From: Muraenolepis orangiensis
Taxonomy: Eukaryota > Chordata > Actinopteri > Gadiformes > Muraenolepididae
Assembly (NCBI GenBank): GCA_027704905.1
Contig: CM051002.1
Location: 2,184,696 to 2,248,695 of the forward strand
DNA length: 64,000 nt
Direction of reading: 5' to 3'
Below are positions 61,499 through 64,000 of this stretch, piece by piece. The notes under the pieces were generated by a model. That model did not search any database. It saw only the letters and a program-made list of their open reading frames with translations, and was not told the origin of the DNA. The translations under genes and the position numbers were made by a program. Position 1 is the first letter of the stretch, and every line of letters starts with the position of its first letter.

Positions 61499-61655
61499 CC
61501 AACACACCACCCCTCACCTTAAACACACCACCCCTCACCTTAAACACACACCACCCCTCACCTTAAACACACACCACCCCTCACCTTAAACACACACCAC
61601 CCCTCACCTTAAACACACACCACCCCTCACCTTAAACTCACACCACCCCTCACCA
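61499..61655. repeat. 23-bp minisatellite, about 7 units
   Basis: The unit is ACACACCACCCCTCACCTTAA-like with a shorter first unit. Confidence 0.95.
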
Positions 61656-61668
61656 AAAAGTTGTGAAG

Positions 61669-62231
<563 letters not shown>

Positions 62232-62449
62232 AGGATGTATTTCTGTTTGTGTGTGTGTGTTGATGGAGGTGATCCTTTCCCTACCTCCAGTCTCTTCAGT
62301 CTCTACCATGTTGCTTGAGGAGCATCTTGACACGGAATCAGCCAACACCAAAACAACAGCAGATGTTGGGTCGGTTCTCTGCCAGTTTGTATAGCATGCT
62401 TTCCATCCGCTCTGAAGTAGTGGCTCTGGACCTTTTATGAATTCACACA

Positions 62450-62645
62450 CATTAGCATAATTGAAAGGCTTCCTGGGATGTGGCCGCCAAGGTCCTTTTG
62501 ATTACCAGGAGAACCAAGGGGAGACGAGCTGATGTGAAAGATAATGAAGGAGTGGGGGCTAATTTGGTAAATGCTAATGGAGTACAGGGTGAAGACCAGG
62601 CCGGGGTCAAGAGGTCATGGACTCCTGGGTAGGTTTGATTTCTGA
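62450..62645. other. Unique block, candidate conserved non-coding sequence
   Basis: Repeat-free segment between two simple-repeat fields. No coding signal. Conservation is a guess. Confidence 0.2.
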
Positions 62646-62679
62646 TGCCAGATTTCTCAATCCCACAGTAAACACACAC

Positions 62680-62680
<1 letters not shown>

Positions 62681-62720
<40 letters not shown>

Positions 62721-62790
62721 TGTGTGTCTCTCCTCTCTCTCTCTCTCTTTGTCATTATTTTTCACTCTTTCTCTTGTCTCTCTCTTACTC

Positions 62791-62863
<73 letters not shown>

Positions 62864-63040
62864 TCTCTCTCTCTGCTCTCTCTCTCTCTCTCTCTCTCGA
62901 CTCTTTGCGTGCTCTCTTGTCTCTCTCTCTCACCCTCTCTCTCTTTCTCTGTCTCTCTCTCACTCTTGCAGGCTCTCTCTCCCTCTATTGCAGGCTCTCT
63001 CTCCCTCTATTGCAGGCTCTCTCTCTTCCCCTGAGCCTCT
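62681..63040. repeat. (GT)n then CT-rich field
   Basis: A GT array (62,681-62,728) is followed by about 300 bp of CT-rich sequence with a pure CT core (about 62,798-62,860) and three GCAGGCTCTCTCTCCCTCTA-like units near 62,970-63,020. Confidence 0.93.
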
Positions 63041-63834
63041 CATTGTGTATTGCTGTCCTGATTGATCACACCAATAACTATCCTTACCAGTATTTATTAT
63101 ATTGTTAATAATTAGTTATTAAGTTTGTCATTAACCCACCATTATTAACCCACCATTATTCCCACACGTGTTCCCACATGTTTGTTGTGAGAGATACAAT
63201 ATCCTTGACCTTGCTGCAGTAGAATGCTGTTGGGCCGTGTTCGGGTGGTGGGACCCTGCTGGGCTGGTATAATACGGTCTGTTTGTGCTCGCCCACTGCG
63301 CTAACCTCTTTGAATTTTTCATGCACCATATATAAACCAAATTGCCATTAAGGGTGACCTATGAATGAGCTTTGGCCAGGGTCAATTACCGTCCCTTCTT
63401 AGGAATCATGAGGCTCTGACTTTGTGGCCAGGGTACCACGCAGAGCACACAGAATGTACCACTGTGTTGAAGAGCAGATCAAAGTCAACAGTCCCATCTC
63501 CCAGATACCTACGATGATGATATCATCCTCAGTACCTCTCAACTCTAGCTGACGTGAGGACAGTCGGAGATGGCCTCATTCCATTCTTCCACATCAAAGC
63601 CAGCTTTCACCTTAACAACAACAGGTGCTGCCTTCCAGAACATTGCAGTAATGTAGTATTAGCAGTCATCAAACTGAACCTCACCTTTTGTTAGTTTTCA
63701 CCTCATACAATCGAATAACACAACTAATATCAGGCTTCTACTATCATTCCTGATAGTTAACTATGACTGTGGTCTCCCTATGCCACTCATGTGTCATCTA
63801 TTTTTTATGTTTATAAACCCTTTTTAAATCTGGT
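63041..63834. other. Unique sequence, no gene seen
   Basis: No exon or repeat recognised. Confidence 0.4.
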
Positions 63835-64000
63835 GGATTGAATCCTTTTGTACACACACATTGAAATGAGTTCCTCTGCATTTAACCCATCCTAGTATAA
63901 GGAGCAGTGGGCAGCTATTGTATATACAGCGCCCCCAGGGGAGCAGGGTAGGAGTCTGGTGCCTTGCTCAAGGGCACCTCAACAGTGCCCAGGTGTTTCG
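63835..64000. repeat. Dispersed teleost repeat, copy 2 (cut by window end)
   Basis: It matches 15,335-15,630 (TTCCTCTGCATTTAACCCAT, GGAGCAG, CCTTGCTCAAGGGCACCTC) but has only about four CA units. Confidence 0.75.

Overview
This 64-kb window is vertebrate nuclear DNA, almost certainly from a teleost fish. The evidence is fish-type CR1/L2-like LINEs with 3' tails such as GTGCAATGACAATAAA, the fish tail GTCGCTTTGGATAAAAG, a tRNA-derived SINE family, hAT elements, and no prokaryotic gene organisation. Dinucleotide microsatellites and poly(C)/poly(G) runs are extremely dense. That density recalls codfish-like genomes, but the species cannot be proved from this window. No host protein-coding exon, tRNA or rRNA gene is supported. 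Every open frame with recognisable protein similarity belongs to a transposable element, so the window is best read as intergenic or intronic sequence.

Layout. 1-1,500: a possible Tc1-like shard and a 5'-truncated LINE 3' end. 3,660-6,400: a (GT)n tract, then a 50-bp minisatellite split by a LINE 3' end that seems itself split by a defective hAT element. 9,630-14,140: a MITE-like element, a foldback, a probable solo LTR and a decayed LINE reverse-transcriptase copy. 15,340-19,025: a dispersed repeat carrying (CA)40, then a 2.7-kb antisense L2-like LINE bounded by a 47-bp target-site duplication. 25,500-31,581: a SINE, a GAA-tailed repeat and a complete Ty3/Gypsy-type LTR element (26,027-31,576) with 176-bp LTRs, a 5-bp target duplication and gag, protease, RT, RNase H and integrase regions broken at about five places.

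32,600-36,520: three unrelated minisatellites (33 bp, 12 bp and a 15/20-bp composite), a perfect 24-bp hairpin and long (CT)n and (GT)n tracts. 37,470-42,780: (ACGC)n, complex CA/CT tracts and unique sequence resembling conserved non-coding DNA. 43,600-46,500: 34-, 17- and 20-bp minisatellites and a LINE fragment. 48,115-50,500: a three-layer nest, with a LINE fragment containing a hAT element that contains a hAT-type MITE; both DNA elements keep exact 8-bp target duplications. 51,066-55,370: a second SINE, a MITE-like element and an 11-copy minisatellite whose every unit carries a nuclear-receptor half-site. 55,400-64,000: mostly unique sequence with microsatellites, a 23-bp minisatellite, a LINE/SINE tail and a dispersed repeat at the right edge.

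The transposable elements do not form a pathway. They record successive insertions. Younger ones (the Gypsy element with 3 LTR differences in 176 bp, the hAT pair with perfect duplications) overlie older fragments. The most unusual signals are the two hAT copies with different large hairpins at the same internal position, the noncanonical TA...TA LTR ends, and two minisatellites whose units each contain a consensus transcription-factor site.
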